This document shows, one piece after another, positions 32,301 to 42,759 of a stretch of 64,000 nucleotides of DNA. The position numbers and the translations under genes are program-made. Origin of the DNA: Paracidovorax avenae (GTDB taxonomy: Bacteria > Pseudomonadota > Gammaproteobacteria > Burkholderiales > Burkholderiaceae_C); the NCBI RefSeq assembly GCF_040892545.1, contig NZ_CP156079.1:434001-498000 (forward strand). The letters are read 5' to 3'. Each line of letters opens with the position of its first letter. Positions within the stretch are counted from its first letter, which is position 1. The notes below the pieces were generated by a model. That model made no database searches. It saw nothing but the letters and a program-made list of their open reading frames with translations, and had not been told where the DNA came from.

Positions 32301-34079
32301 ATGACATTCGCCGTCCACGGCCTGGCCGTCGCGCGGGGCATCGCCATCGGGCGCGCGGTGCTCGTGGCTTCGAGCCGCGTGGACGTGGCGCACTATTTCA
32401 TCGAACCCGACCAGGTGCGCGCGGAGATCATCCGCGTGCGCAACGGGCGCAATGCCGTGGTCGAGGAACTGCAGCGCCTGCAGGCCGAGATGCCTGCCGA
32501 TGCCCCGCCCGAACTCGCCGCGCTGCTGGACGTCCACCTGATGCTGCTGCAGGACGAGGCACTGGTGAGCGGCGTCAAGCACTGGATCACGGACCGCCTC
32601 TACAACGCCGAGTGGGCGCTGACGACGCAACTGGAGATCATCGCGCGCCAGTTCGACGAGATGGAGGACGACTACCTGCGCGAGCGCAAGGCCGACCTGG
32701 AACAGGTGGTCGAGCGCATCCTGCGGTACATGAAGGGCGTGGCCAGTCCGGTCGCGCCGCCGCCCTGCAGCCCGCGCCGCGGCAGCGCCGCGCTGGGCCT
32801 GCAGCAGGACCTGCTGCCGGGCGACATGGTGGACGTGCCGCTGGTGCTGGTGGCGCACGATCTCTCGCCGGCCGACATGCTGCAGTTCAAGCAGAGCGTG
32901 TTCGCGGGCTTCGTGACCGACGTGGGCGGCAAGACCTCGCACACGGCCATCGTGGCGCGCAGCATGGACATTCCCGCCGTGGTGGGAGCGCGTGCCGCGA
33001 GCCAGCTGGTGCGGCAGGACGACTGGGTGATCATCGACGGGGACGCGGGCATCATGATCGTCGATCCGTCGCCGATCATCCTCGCCGAATACGGCTTCCG
33101 CCAGCGCCAGACCGAACTGGAGCGCGAGCGGTTGTCCCGCCTGCGGCACACGCCGGCCGTGACGCTCGACGGCGAGCGCATCGAGCTGCTGGCGAACATC
33201 GAGCAGCCTGCCGACGCGGCGGTGGCCGTGCGTGCCGGGGCTGCGGGCGTAGGGCTGTTCCGCAGCGAATTCATGTTCATGGGCCGGGGCGGCCACCTGC
33301 CGGGCGAGGAAGAACAGTACCAGGCCTACCGTGCCGCGGTGGAGGGCATGCAGGGCCTGCCCGTCACGCTGCGCACCATTGACGTGGGCGCGGACAAGCC
33401 GCTCGACCACAAGGCAGCCAAGGATACCCCCAGCCACCTCAACCCGGCCCTGGGCCTGCGGGCCATCCGCTGGAGCCTGGCCGACCCGTCCATGTTCCGC
33501 ACGCAGCTGCGGGCGGTGCTGCGCGCGGCCGCGCACGGGCCGGTGAACCTGCTGTTCCCGATGCTGGCCCACGTCGGGGAGATCCGGCAGACGCTGGCGC
33601 AGGTGGACATGGCGCGCGCGGAACTGGAGGCGCGTGGCGCTTCGTACGGGCCGGTGCAGCTGGGGGCGATGATCGAGGTGCCCGCGGCGGCGCTGATCGT
33701 GCGGCGCTTCCTGCAGTATTTCGATTTCCTGTCGATCGGCACCAACGACCTGATCCAGTACACCCTGGCGATCGACCGGGCCGACGAGAGCGTGGCCCAT
33801 CTCTACGACCCCATGCACCCGGCGGTGCTGCAGCTCGTGGCGGACGTGATCGCGGAAGGCCACCGGCAGGGCAAGAGCGTGTGCCTCTGCGGGGAGGCCG
33901 CGGGCGACGTGGCGATGACACGGCTGCTGCTGGGCCTGGGCCTGCGCAGCTTCTCCATGCATCCCGCGCAGATCCTGGCGGTGAAGCAGGAAGTGCTGCG
34001 CTCGGACACCCGCAAGCTGGCCCCCTGGGCCCGCACGGTGATCGACGCGGACAGCCCGGCGGACATGCTGGGCGGCTGA
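32301..34079 (+). CDS. ptsI: PTS enzyme I (phosphoenolpyruvate-protein phosphotransferase)
   Basis: Cytoplasmic PEP-dependent kinase of HPr, 592 residues. The phospho-His is H214 in GGKTSHTAIVARS; the PEP-binding C-terminal barrel contains FRSEFMFM, IGTNDLIQYTLAIDR and the catalytic Cys in VCLCGEAAGD. A short Pro/Ala-rich linker insertion (about 148-165) precedes the swivelling His domain. Third gene of the EIIA-HPr-EI cluster, which in Betaproteobacteria forms a regulatory phosphorelay. Confidence 0.95.
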   Translation: MTFAVHGLAVARGIAIGRAVLVASSRVDVAHYFIEPDQVRAEIIRVRNGRNAVVEELQRLQAEMPADAPPELAALLDVHLMLLQDEALVSGVKHWITDRLYNAEWALTTQLEIIARQFDEMEDDYLRERKADLEQVVERILRYMKGVASPVAPPPCSPRRGSAALGLQQDLLPGDMVDVPLVLVAHDLSPADMLQFKQSVFAGFVTDVGGKTSHTAIVARSMDIPAVVGARAASQLVRQDDWVIIDGDAGIMIVDPSPIILAEYGFRQRQTELERERLSRLRHTPAVTLDGERIELLANIEQPADAAVAVRAGAAGVGLFRSEFMFMGRGGHLPGEEEQYQAYRAAVEGMQGLPVTLRTIDVGADKPLDHKAAKDTPSHLNPALGLRAIRWSLADPSMFRTQLRAVLRAAAHGPVNLLFPMLAHVGEIRQTLAQVDMARAELEARGASYGPVQLGAMIEVPAAALIVRRFLQYFDFLSIGTNDLIQYTLAIDRADESVAHLYDPMHPAVLQLVADVIAEGHRQGKSVCLCGEAAGDVAMTRLLLGLGLRSFSMHPAQILAVKQEVLRSDTRKLAPWARTVIDADSPADMLGG

Positions 34080-34158
34080 CGGGCGTCCGGCCCCGGCGCC
34101 TGGCGCGGGACCACTGAAACTCCGGCTCCGTGCCCGGTACGCCTCGGCCGGCACGCGG

Positions 34159-34193
34159 TTTTTACGCCGCGTTTATGCGGCGTGCCGCAAGCT
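34159..34193 (+). promoter_or_regulatory. candidate KdpE site and kdp promoter
   Basis: Direct repeat TTTACG-N5-TTTATG (34161-34177) with 11-bp phasing, typical for OmpR-family regulators. A CAAGCT hexamer at 34188-34193 is a weak -10. The block TTTTTACGCCG...ATGCG recurs at 42667 after kdpE with the same downstream geometry. A third partial copy, TTTTTACGGGTG, begins at 34202. Known E. coli KdpE sites are also T-rich and lie just upstream of the -35. Confidence 0.55.
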
Positions 34194-34262
34194 GTGCACA
34201 CTTTTTACGGGTGCTTTTCCAGAATGCCTCCATCGCCCGCGAGGGTTGTTGGAGTGCCTGAC

Positions 34263-34370
34263 ATGGATGTGCTGTGGGTTGCCGCGATCGCGGCGTTGTG
34301 GGTGGCCATGGCCGAGGCCGTGGTGATCCTGGGTCGCCACGATGGCCGGCCGCGGGGAGAAGCACGATGA
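34263..34370 (+). CDS. small membrane peptide upstream of kdpF
   Basis: A 35-residue ORF not assignable to a named family. Residues 4-22 ([19 protein letters not shown]) form one membrane segment, followed by a charged tail ([12 protein letters not shown]). It has a real ribosome site (TTGGAG, 8 bases before the ATG), and its TGA overlaps the kdpF ATG (ATGA), so translation of the two peptides is coupled. It lies directly behind the predicted kdp promoter. By position it may be an extra small subunit of the Kdp complex; this is inference. Confidence 0.7.
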   Translation: MDVLWVAAIAALWVAMAEAVVILGRHDGRPRGEAR

Positions 34371-34465
34371 TCGGCATCGACGTGCTCTACGGTTTCGGTG
34401 GCATCGTCGCGGTGCTGCTGTTCGCCTATCTGGTGTTCGCGCTGATCTGCGCGGAGGAGTTCTGA
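34367..34465 (+). CDS. kdpF: KdpF subunit of the potassium-transporting ATPase
   Basis: A 32-residue single-span peptide that stabilises the KdpABC complex. The C-terminal half [16 protein letters not shown] aligns by eye with the LGYLVYALINAEAF end of the E. coli peptide. Its stop codon overlaps the kdpA start (TGATG). Confidence 0.9.
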   Translation: MIGIDVLYGFGGIVAVLLFAYLVFALICAEEF

Positions 34466-36270
34466 TGACTGCCTCCGCCTGGGGCCTGCTGGCCCTTTTC
34501 CTGATCGTGCTGGGCCTGCTGGCGTGGCCGCTGGGCCGGGCCCTGGCCGCGGTGTGCGATGGGCGGCTGCCGGGCTGGATGCACCGCGTGGAAGCACCGC
34601 TCTATCGCCTGGCCGGCGTGCGGCCGGAGGCGGGCATGCACTGGCGCCATTACGCGCTGGCGCTGCTTGCCTTCAATGCCGTGGGCGTGTTCGCCGTGTA
34701 CGCCCTCCAGCGCCTGCAGGGTGTGCTGCCCCTGAATCCGCAGGGACTGCCCGCAGTGTCGGGCGATTCCGCGTTCAACACGGCCGTGAGCTTCGTGTCG
34801 AACACCAACTGGCAGGGGTACGCGGGCGAGTCCACGATGGGCTACCTCGTGCAGATGCTCGGGCTGTCGGTACAGAACTTCCTGTCCGCCGCGACCGGCA
34901 TTGCCGTGGCCTTCGCGCTGGCGCGGGGATTCGCCGCGCGCGGTGGCGATGGGGCAGGGCATGTAGGCAACTTCTGGGCGGACATCGTGCGCATCACGGC
35001 CTGGGTGCTGGTGCCGCTGTCCTTCGTGCTCGCCATCTTCTTCGTGGGCCAGGGCGTGATCCAGAATTTCACGCCCTACCAGGACGTGGCCACGGTGGAG
35101 ACGACCATCTACCAGGACCCGCAGCTCGATGCGCAGGGGCAACCCTTGAAGGATACGTCCGGCAACCCGCTCACGCGAGAGGCCAGCACGCGTGCGCAGA
35201 CGCTTCCCATGGGGCCCGTGGCCTCGCAGGAGGCGATCAAGATGCTGGGCACGAACGGCGGCGGATTCTTCAACGCCAACTCGGCGCATCCCTATGAGAA
35301 CCCGACGCCGCTCGCCAATTTCGCGCAGATGCTGGCGATCTTCCTGATCCCCGCGGCGCTGTGCTTTGCGTTCGGCCGCGTGGTCGGGGACTGGCGCCAG
35401 GGCGCGGCGCTGCTGGCCGCGATGGTGCTGATGTTCGCCGTGGCCGTGGTCGCGGTGACTGCCGCGGAGCAGGCGGGCAACCCAGCGCTGTCCGCGCTGG
35501 GAGCGGACCAGGTGGCCTCCGCCACGCAGGCCGGCGGCAACATGGAGGGCAAGGAGGTGCGCTTCGGGATCTCCGCTTCCGCGCTGTTCGCTGCGGTGAC
35601 CACCGCGGCTTCGTGCGGCGCCGTGAACGGCATGCACGACTCCTTCACGCCGCTGGGCGGGATGGTGCCGATGGTGCTCATGCAGCTCGGCGAGGTGGTG
35701 TTCGGCGGCGTAGGCACGGGCCTCTACGGCATGCTGGTCTTCGCCATCCTCGCGGTGTTCATCGCCGGCCTGATGATCGGGCGCACGCCGGAGTACCTGG
35801 GCAAGAAGATCGAGGTGCGCGAGATGAAGCTGACCTCCGTCGCCATTCTCGTTACCCCCATCCTCGTGCTGGTGGGCACTGCCGTCGCCGTGCTGGCGGC
35901 CGCGGGCCAGGCCGGCATCGCGAACCCCGGGGCGCACGGCTTTTCCGAGGTGCTGTATGCGCTCACCTCGGCCGCCAACAACAACGGCAGCGCCTTCGCA
36001 GGCCTGTCCGCGAACACCCCGTTCTACAACGTGCTGCTGGCCCTGGCCATGTGGTTCGGCAGGTTCGGCGTGATCGTGCCGGTGCTGGCCATCGCCGGTT
36101 CGCTGGCCGCCAAGAAGCGCCTGCCGCCCGGCCCCGGCACCATGCCCACGCATGGCCCGCTGTTCGTGGCGCTGCTGGTGTTCACGGTGCTGCTCGTGGG
36201 GCTGCTGAATTACGTGCCTTCGCTGGCGCTCGGCCCGGTGGTGGAACACCTGGTGCTGCAGGCCCGGTGA
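34465..36270 (+). CDS. kdpA: potassium-transporting ATPase subunit KdpA
   Basis: Ten-helix K+-channel-like subunit, 601 residues, that carries the ion-selectivity loops. Recognisable segments are [16 protein letters not shown] near 108-123, the [19 protein letters not shown] loop near 269-287, [20 protein letters not shown] and [14 protein letters not shown], one for each of the four selectivity-filter repeats. Full length. It is translationally coupled to kdpF and followed 21 bases later by kdpB. Confidence 0.97.
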   Translation: MTASAWGLLALFLIVLGLLAWPLGRALAAVCDGRLPGWMHRVEAPLYRLAGVRPEAGMHWRHYALALLAFNAVGVFAVYALQRLQGVLPLNPQGLPAVSGDSAFNTAVSFVSNTNWQGYAGESTMGYLVQMLGLSVQNFLSAATGIAVAFALARGFAARGGDGAGHVGNFWADIVRITAWVLVPLSFVLAIFFVGQGVIQNFTPYQDVATVETTIYQDPQLDAQGQPLKDTSGNPLTREASTRAQTLPMGPVASQEAIKMLGTNGGGFFNANSAHPYENPTPLANFAQMLAIFLIPAALCFAFGRVVGDWRQGAALLAAMVLMFAVAVVAVTAAEQAGNPALSALGADQVASATQAGGNMEGKEVRFGISASALFAAVTTAASCGAVNGMHDSFTPLGGMVPMVLMQLGEVVFGGVGTGLYGMLVFAILAVFIAGLMIGRTPEYLGKKIEVREMKLTSVAILVTPILVLVGTAVAVLAAAGQAGIANPGAHGFSEVLYALTSAANNNGSAFAGLSANTPFYNVLLALAMWFGRFGVIVPVLAIAGSLAAKKRLPPGPGTMPTHGPLFVALLVFTVLLVGLLNYVPSLALGPVVEHLVLQAR

Positions 36271-36291
36271 GCGGGCCAGGAGAAGAACGAC

Positions 36292-38424
36292 ATGACGACC
36301 CCCCAGTCCCCGACCACGGCACCCGCCGCGGCCCCGGTTCCCTCGCGGAACCTCACGCTGTTCGATGCCGCGCTGGTGCGCCCCGCCGTGTGGCAGGCAT
36401 TCGCCAAGCTGGACCCGCGCGTGCAGTGGCGCAATCCGGTGATGTTCATCGTTTTCATCGGCAGCATCTTCACGACGCTGCTGTGGCTGCAGGCGCTGAC
36501 CACCGCGCAGGACATGGGCATGCGCCCGGTGTTCATCCTCGCGGTGGCCGTGTGGCTGTGGTTCACCGTGCTGTTCGCCAACTTCGCCGAAGCGCTGGCG
36601 GAAGGCCGCAGCAAGGCGCAGGCCGCCTCGCTGCGCGGACTGCGCAAGGACACCTGGGCCAAGAAGCTCTCCGAGCCGCGCCATGGCGCGCGTTTCCTTC
36701 CCGAGCAGGCCGCCAACCTGCGAAAGGGCGATGTGGTGCAGGTGGACGCCGGCGACGTGATCCCGCTCGACGGCGAGGTGATCGAGGGCATGGCTTCGGT
36801 GGACGAAAGCGCCATCACCGGCGAATCCGCGCCGGTGGTGCGCGAGTCCGGCGGCGACTTCTCCGCCGTGACAGGTGGCACGCGCGTGCTGTCCGACTGG
36901 CTGGTGGTGCGCATCACGGTGAACCCGGGCGAGTCGTTCCTCGACCGCATGATCGGCATGGTGGAGGCGGCCAAGCGCCAGAAGACGCCCAACGAAGTGG
37001 CGCTCACCATCCTGCTGGTGGCGCTCACCATCGTGTTCCTCGTGGTGACGGTGACGCTGCTGCCGTTCTCCCTGTTCAGCGTGCAGGCCTCGGGCGCAGG
37101 CACGGTGGTGTCGCTCACCGCGCTGATCGCGCTGCTGGTGTGCCTGATCCCCACCACCATCGGCGGCCTGCTGTCGGCCGTGGGCGTGGCCGGCATGAGC
37201 CGCATGATGCAGGCGAACGTGATCGCCACGTCGGGCCGCGCGGTGGAAGCCGCGGGCGACGTGGATGTGCTGCTGCTGGACAAGACCGGCACCATCACCC
37301 ACGGCAACCGGCAGGCGAGCACATTCCTGCCGGCACCGGGCGTGGCCCGCGCGCACCTGGCCCGGGCGGCGCTCATGGCCTCGCTGGCCGACGAGACGCC
37401 CGAAGGGCGCAGCATCGTGGAGCTGGCGCGCCGCGAAGGCATCGAGGCCGGTGAAGGCGCGGCCGAAGGCCTCGTGCTGGTGCCCTTCACGGCGCAGACC
37501 CGCATGAGCGGCGTGGACCTGCCTGCCGCGGGCGGCGCCGCCCCCGTGGCGCTGCGAAAGGGTGCCGTGCAGGCCCTGACCCGGCATGTGCAAGCCCTGG
37601 GCGGCTCCATGCCCGCGGAGGTGGCCCGCGCCGCGGACGACGTGGCCCGCCGCGGCAGCACGCCGCTGGCCGTGGCGGAAGGCAGCCGTGTCCTGGGCGT
37701 GGTGGAGCTCAAGGACATCGTCAAGGCAGGCATCCAGGCGCGGTTCGCAGAACTGCGGCGCATGGGCATCAAGACGGTGATGATCACGGGCGACAACCGG
37801 CTCACGGCGGCGGCCATCGCGGCCGAGGCCGGGGTGGACGATTTCCTCGCCGAAGCCACGCCCGAGGACAAGCTCGCCCTCATCCGCCGCTACCAGTCCG
37901 AAGGCCGGCTGGTCGCCATGACCGGCGACGGCACGAACGACGCGCCCGCGCTGGCCCAGGCCGACGTGGCCGTGGCCATGGGCAGCGGCACGCAGGCCGC
38001 CAAGGAGGCCGGCAACATGGTGGACCTGGATTCCAACCCCACCAAGCTGCTGGAGGTGGTGGAGACCGGCAAGGCGCTGCTGATGACGCGCGGCTCGCTC
38101 ACCACGTTCTCGATCGCCAACGACGTGGCCAAGTACTTCGCCATCATCCCGGCGATGTTCGTCTCCACCTATCCGCAGCTCGGCGCGCTGAACGTGATGC
38201 GGCTGGCCAGCCCGTCGTCGGCCATCCTCTCGGCGGTGATCTTCAACGCGCTGATCATCGTCTTCCTGATCCCGCTCGCGCTCAAGGGCGTGCGCTACCG
38301 GCCGGTGGGCGCCGCGGCGCTGCTGCGCCGCAACCTCGCCGTGTACGGCCTGGGCGGGCTCGTAGTGCCGTTCATCGGGATCAAGCTCATCGACTGGGCG
38401 CTTGCGGCCGTGGGCCTCGTCTGA
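36292..38424 (+). CDS. kdpB: potassium-transporting ATPase ATP-binding subunit KdpB
   Basis: P-type ATPase of 710 residues that powers KdpFABC. The phosphorylation site is D330 in [10 protein letters not shown], the actuator motif TGES near 176-179, and the hinge [11 protein letters not shown]. The regulatory serine-type site TGESAPV is present. All family regions are intact. AGGAGAAG lies before the ATG. Confidence 0.97.
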   Translation: MTTPQSPTTAPAAAPVPSRNLTLFDAALVRPAVWQAFAKLDPRVQWRNPVMFIVFIGSIFTTLLWLQALTTAQDMGMRPVFILAVAVWLWFTVLFANFAEALAEGRSKAQAASLRGLRKDTWAKKLSEPRHGARFLPEQAANLRKGDVVQVDAGDVIPLDGEVIEGMASVDESAITGESAPVVRESGGDFSAVTGGTRVLSDWLVVRITVNPGESFLDRMIGMVEAAKRQKTPNEVALTILLVALTIVFLVVTVTLLPFSLFSVQASGAGTVVSLTALIALLVCLIPTTIGGLLSAVGVAGMSRMMQANVIATSGRAVEAAGDVDVLLLDKTGTITHGNRQASTFLPAPGVARAHLARAALMASLADETPEGRSIVELARREGIEAGEGAAEGLVLVPFTAQTRMSGVDLPAAGGAAPVALRKGAVQALTRHVQALGGSMPAEVARAADDVARRGSTPLAVAEGSRVLGVVELKDIVKAGIQARFAELRRMGIKTVMITGDNRLTAAAIAAEAGVDDFLAEATPEDKLALIRRYQSEGRLVAMTGDGTNDAPALAQADVAVAMGSGTQAAKEAGNMVDLDSNPTKLLEVVETGKALLMTRGSLTTFSIANDVAKYFAIIPAMFVSTYPQLGALNVMRLASPSSAILSAVIFNALIIVFLIPLALKGVRYRPVGAAALLRRNLAVYGLGGLVVPFIGIKLIDWALAAVGLV

Positions 38425-38448
38425 GCGCAGCCTTCCGGAGAAACCACC

Positions 38449-39102
38449 ATGAATACTTCCCTGCAATCTCCCGCGGATGCTTCCGCACCGGCTGCCACAT
38501 CGGCCGGCGAAGGCCCGGCCCCGGCCCGAGCACCGCTGCTGCGGCCCACGCTGGTGCTTTTCGTCCTGCTGTCCCTGGTGACCGGTGTGCTCTATCCGCT
38601 GGCGGTGACGGGCGTGGCGCAGTCCGCCTTCCCCCACGAGGCGGCGGGCAGCCTCATCCGGGACGGCTCCGGCCATGCCGTGGGGTCCACGCTGATCGGC
38701 CAGAACTTCACGGAGCCGGGGCATTTCTGGGGGCGTCCGTCGGCCACTGCGCCCATGCCCTACAACGCGGGCGCCTCGGGCGGCTCGAACCTCGGCCCGG
38801 CGAATCCCGCCCTGGCCGATGCGGTCAAGGCGCGCATCGAGGCCCTGCGGGCCGCCGACCCCGGCAACACGGCTCCCGTACCGGTGGATCTCGTCACCGC
38901 GTCGGCCAGCGGGCTCGATCCGCACATCAGCGTGGCGGCGGCCCGCTACCAGGCGCCCCGGGTGGCCCGCGCGCGGGGGCTGCCCCTGGAGCGCGTGGAG
39001 GCCCTGGTGCGCTCCCACACCGAGGCGCCCCTCCTGCCCTGGCTGGGCGAGGCCGGCGTGAACGTGCTGACCCTCAACGTGGCCCTCGACGCGGCGCGCT
39101 GA
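38449..39102 (+). CDS. kdpC: potassium-transporting ATPase subunit KdpC
   Basis: Single-span periplasmic subunit, 217 residues. A Pro/Ala-rich N-terminal stretch of about 35 residues precedes the membrane segment [22 protein letters not shown], longer than in E. coli. The KdpC core ([22 protein letters not shown], then [13 protein letters not shown]) is complete, as is the DPHIS region. Confidence 0.95.
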   Translation: MNTSLQSPADASAPAATSAGEGPAPARAPLLRPTLVLFVLLSLVTGVLYPLAVTGVAQSAFPHEAAGSLIRDGSGHAVGSTLIGQNFTEPGHFWGRPSATAPMPYNAGASGGSNLGPANPALADAVKARIEALRAADPGNTAPVPVDLVTASASGLDPHISVAAARYQAPRVARARGLPLERVEALVRSHTEAPLLPWLGEAGVNVLTLNVALDAAR

Positions 39103-39163
39103 ATCCCGGAGACTGCGGTGCCGCGGCATGCCGCCGCGGCCCGTCCCCCATCGCCTTCCACGC

Positions 39164-41926
39164 ATGACCGATCCCCGTCCCGATCCCGATGCCCTCATCG
39201 CACAGATACGTGCCGAGGAGCAGCGGGTGCAGCGCGGCAAGCTGCGCATCTATTTCGGCGCGAACGCCGGCGTGGGCAAGACCTGGTCCATGCTGAGCGC
39301 CGCGCAGCGCGAGCGGCAGGCGGGGCGCGACGTGCTCGTGGGCGTCGTGGAGACGCATGGGCGCGCGGAAACGGCGGCCCTGCTGGACGGCCTGCCCGTT
39401 CTGCCTGCGCGCACGCTGGAACACCGCGGACGGACGCGGACCGAGTTCGATCTCGATGCCGCGCTGCAGCGCCGGCCGGCCGTGCTGCTGGTCGACGAAC
39501 TGGCCCACTCGAACGCGCCGGGCTCACGGCATGCCAAGCGCTGGCAGGACGTGCAGGAACTCGTGGCTTCGGGCATCGAGGTCTGGACGGCGCTCAATGT
39601 GCAGCACCTGGAGAGCCTCAACGGCACGGTGGGGGCGATCACGGGCGTGCGCGTGCACGAGACCGTGCCCGACACGGTGCTCGACGAGGCCGACGAGGTC
39701 GTGCTCGTCGATGCCACGCCCGACGAGCTGGCCGCACGCCTGGCCGCGGGCAAGGTGTACCTGCCGCAGCAGGCCGAGCGCGCGGCGCAGAATTTCTTCC
39801 GCAAGGGCAATCTGATCGCACTGCGCGAAATCGCCCTGCGGCGCACCGCCGAACACGTCGAGGACGATGTGCGCGGATGGCGTGTGGAGCAGTCCGGCGG
39901 CGGCCACGGCGTGCCGCCGGCCTGGAACACTTCCGGCGCGCTGCTGGCCTGCGTGGGGCCGCACGAGGATGCCGCCCACACCGTGCGCACGGCGGCCCGC
40001 CTGGCCAGCCAGCTGAACGTGCGCTGGCATGCCGCCTATGTGGAGACGCCGCGGCTGCAGCGTCTTCCGGCCCCGCAGCGCGACCGCATCCTGGCCGTGC
40101 TGCAGCTGGCAGAGGGGCTGGGTGCGGAGACCGCCGTGCTCACCGGCAACGCCGTGGTTCCCGCGCTCGCGGAGCATGCGCGGCAGCTCAATTGCGCCAC
40201 CCTGGTGGTGGGCCGCGCCCGCCGGCGGTCCGGCCTGTGGCGGTGGTGGCCGGTGCCCGGCACGGCCGAGGCCATCGGCACCGCCGCGCCCGCGCTCGAC
40301 ATCGTGGAGGCGGGCGAGCCCGGCAGCAGCCGCCGCCTGCCGGCCGCATCCTGGCGCCAGGGGGGCGATGCGCAGGAGGACGGCGAGCAGTTGTCCGCCC
40401 GCTGGCCCGGCTACGGGGCCGCGGTCGCCGCGAGCGTGGCCGTGACGCTGCTCGCATTGCCCCTGTCCGGCGTGCTGGAGCTGACCAACATCGTCATGCT
40501 CTACCTGCTTGGCGTGGTGGGCGTGGCCATGCGTTTCGGTCGCGGGCCTGCCGCACTGGCGGCGCTGCTCAACGTGGCGGCCTTCGATTTCGTCTTCGTA
40601 TCGCCGCAGTTCTCGTTCGCCGTGAGCGATGTGCAGTACCTCGTGACCTTCATCGTCATGCTCGGCGTGGGATTGCTCGTGGGCCAGCTGACCGCGGGCC
40701 TGCGGTTCTCCGCAGGGGTGGCGGCCGGGCGCGAGCAGCGCATGCGCTCGCTGTTCGAACTCACGCGGGAGCTTTCGGCCGCCCTGGAGGCATCGCAGGT
40801 CGTGGACATCGGCACGGCCGCCGTACAGCAGCATTTCGGAGGACAGGCAGTGGTGCTGCCCCTCGACGAAGGCGACCGGCTCATGCTGCCAGCGAAGCCC
40901 CCCGAGGGATTCGACCCGAGCGTGGCCGACTGGACCCTGCGCCACGGCCAGAGCGCGGGCCTGGGAACCGGCACGCTGGCCGCGCAGGGCTGGCGCTATG
41001 TGCCGCTCACCGCGCCCATGCGGGTGCGGGGCGTGCTGGCCCTGTCGCCCGCGCACCCGCGCTGGCTGCTGATACCCGAGCAGGCGCGCCATCTCGAAAC
41101 CCTCGCCCGGCAGGTCGCGATCGCGCTGGAGCGGGTCCACTACGTGGAGGTGGCGCAGCGCGCCGTGCTGGACATGGAGTCCGAGCGCCTGCGCAATGCC
41201 CTGCTGGGCGCCATTTCCCACGACGTGCGCACGCCGCTCACCGCCCTCATCGCCCTGGCCGAGTCCCTGCCGGCACAGCCCGGCGAGGGGCTGCAGTCGG
41301 CCTCGCGCGCCATCGTCCAGCAGGCCCACCAGTTGCACGCCCTGGTCAGCAACCTGCTGGACATGGCGCGGCTGGAAAGCGGCCTGTCCGGCGGCAGCGT
41401 GAACCTGCGGCGCGACTGGCAGTCGGTGGAGGAGGTGGTCGGTTCGGCCATCCGTGCGGCGCGTCCCGCGCTGGGGGCGATGGAGGTGCGCACGTCGCTG
41501 CCCCCCGACCTGCCGCTGGTGGAGTTCGACGCGGTGCTCATCGAGCGCGTGCTCGTGAACCTGCTGGAGAACGCGGCCAAGTACGGCGCCGCGCCCATCG
41601 AGATCGGTGCCGCCGCGCTGCCGGGAGCGCTGCGCCTGCGCGTGCGCGACCACGGCCCCGGCCTGCCTGCGGCGCTGCGGGGGCGCGAGCACACGCTGTT
41701 CGACAAATTCACCCGCGGGCAGGCCGAGTCCGCCACGCCGGGCGTGGGGCTCGGGCTCGCGATCTGCAAGGCCGTGGTGCTGGCGCACGGCGGCGATATC
41801 GCGGCGGCCGGTGCGTCGCCGGGCCCCGGGGCAGAATTCACCGTCACGCTGCCCCGGCGCGATCCCCCGGTCCTTCCGGAACCCGTGGACCCGCCCGAAC
41901 CATCATCCACCGACCCTGCACCATGA
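39164..41926 (+). CDS. kdpD: osmosensitive K+ channel sensor kinase KdpD
   Basis: Membrane sensor kinase of 920 residues. Domain order: KdpD N-terminal domain with Walker A GANAGVGKT (32-40), a universal-stress-like domain (about 255-375), a four-helix DUF4118 membrane block (about 415-515), GAF-like domain, phospho-His region AISHDVRTPL (about H686) and an ATPase domain ending near 905. The start is ATG 39164; an in-frame ATG 36 bases earlier has no ribosome site. Its stop overlaps the kdpE ATG (ATGA). It senses low K+/turgor and phosphorylates KdpE. Confidence 0.95.
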   Translation: MTDPRPDPDALIAQIRAEEQRVQRGKLRIYFGANAGVGKTWSMLSAAQRERQAGRDVLVGVVETHGRAETAALLDGLPVLPARTLEHRGRTRTEFDLDAALQRRPAVLLVDELAHSNAPGSRHAKRWQDVQELVASGIEVWTALNVQHLESLNGTVGAITGVRVHETVPDTVLDEADEVVLVDATPDELAARLAAGKVYLPQQAERAAQNFFRKGNLIALREIALRRTAEHVEDDVRGWRVEQSGGGHGVPPAWNTSGALLACVGPHEDAAHTVRTAARLASQLNVRWHAAYVETPRLQRLPAPQRDRILAVLQLAEGLGAETAVLTGNAVVPALAEHARQLNCATLVVGRARRRSGLWRWWPVPGTAEAIGTAAPALDIVEAGEPGSSRRLPAASWRQGGDAQEDGEQLSARWPGYGAAVAASVAVTLLALPLSGVLELTNIVMLYLLGVVGVAMRFGRGPAALAALLNVAAFDFVFVSPQFSFAVSDVQYLVTFIVMLGVGLLVGQLTAGLRFSAGVAAGREQRMRSLFELTRELSAALEASQVVDIGTAAVQQHFGGQAVVLPLDEGDRLMLPAKPPEGFDPSVADWTLRHGQSAGLGTGTLAAQGWRYVPLTAPMRVRGVLALSPAHPRWLLIPEQARHLETLARQVAIALERVHYVEVAQRAVLDMESERLRNALLGAISHDVRTPLTALIALAESLPAQPGEGLQSASRAIVQQAHQLHALVSNLLDMARLESGLSGGSVNLRRDWQSVEEVVGSAIRAARPALGAMEVRTSLPPDLPLVEFDAVLIERVLVNLLENAAKYGAAPIEIGAAALPGALRLRVRDHGPGLPAALRGREHTLFDKFTRGQAESATPGVGLGLAICKAVVLAHGGDIAAAGASPGPGAEFTVTLPRRDPPVLPEPVDPPEPSSTDPAP

Positions 41927-42633
41927 CCCTGCACCTGCGCACCGCGATCGTGATCGAGGACGAGCCCCAGATCCGCCGTTTCGTGCGCGGGGCGCTGGAG
42001 GAGGAGGGCTGGCAGGTGCATGAGGCCGCCACGCTGCGCGAGGGGCTGTCGGCCGCCGGCACGCGCCAGCCCGACCTGCTGGTGCTCGACCTGGGCCTGC
42101 CCGATGGCGATGGGCTGACCCTGCTGCGGGACGTGCGCAGCTGGTCGGCCGTGCCCATCATCGTGCTCTCCGCGCGCGCCGACGAGTCCGACAAGATCGC
42201 CGCCCTCGACGCAGGCGCGGACGATTACCTCACCAAGCCTTTCGGCACGGGCGAATTGCTCGCGCGCGTACGTGCCAACCTGCGTCGGCCGCGGCCCGCC
42301 ACCGGGCAGGGCCTGCAGGCCGAGGCCGCCGAGCCCGTGTTCCGCTTCGGCGACATCGAGGTGGACCGGGGAGCGCGCCTCGTGCGGCGGGCAGGCACGG
42401 TCGTTCACCTGACGCCCACCGAGTACCGCATGCTCACGGTCCTGGTGGCCAATGCGGGCCGCGTCATCACCCAGCGCCAGCTGCTGCGCGAAGTCTGGGG
42501 GCCGGCCCGCTCCGACCAGAGCCACTACCTGCGCATCTACATGGGCCACCTGCGCCAGAAGCTGGAGGCCGACCCTGCTCAGCCGCGCCACCTGCTGACC
42601 GAGACCGGGGTGGGGTACCGCCTGGCCGCCTGA
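41923..42633 (+). CDS. kdpE: KDP operon response regulator KdpE
   Basis: OmpR-family regulator, 236 residues. Receiver domain with acidic residues ED at 12-13, phospho-acceptor D56 in LVLDLGLPDGDG, and K in DDYLTKPF. The winged helix ends QKLEADPAQPRHLLTETGVGYRL, the standard KdpE ending. Predicted to bind the 11-bp direct repeats at 34161 and 42669. Confidence 0.96.
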   Translation: MTLHLRTAIVIEDEPQIRRFVRGALEEEGWQVHEAATLREGLSAAGTRQPDLLVLDLGLPDGDGLTLLRDVRSWSAVPIIVLSARADESDKIAALDAGADDYLTKPFGTGELLARVRANLRRPRPATGQGLQAEAAEPVFRFGDIEVDRGARLVRRAGTVVHLTPTEYRMLTVLVANAGRVITQRQLLREVWGPARSDQSHYLRIYMGHLRQKLEADPAQPRHLLTETGVGYRLAA

Positions 42634-42666
42634 CGCTTTGCGGCGGATTGACGCGGCGCGCCGTGC

Positions 42667-42701
42667 TTTTTACGCCGTTTTGATGCGCCTGTTCCTAGAC
42701 T
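42667..42701 (+). promoter_or_regulatory. second candidate KdpE site and promoter, downstream of kdpE
   Basis: TTTACG-N5-TTGATG (42669-42685) with 11-bp phasing, in a block nearly identical to that before kdpF (TTTTTACGCCG...GATGCG). The hexamer TAGACT (42696-42701) lies at exactly the same distance from the repeat as CAAGCT does at 34188. It would drive the small ORFs at 42760 and 43124. Confidence 0.55.
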
Positions 42702-42759
42702 GAAGGCCTGTTCCACCCTGCTTCGCACAAGCGCTCCGCGCCGCACGAAGCCCCAGAGC

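Noticed and set aside
34202..34220. Third KdpE-like copy TTTTTACGGGTG
   Set aside because: The second half-site is degenerate (TTTTCC) and no -10 lies at the right distance, so it is mentioned only as a partial copy.
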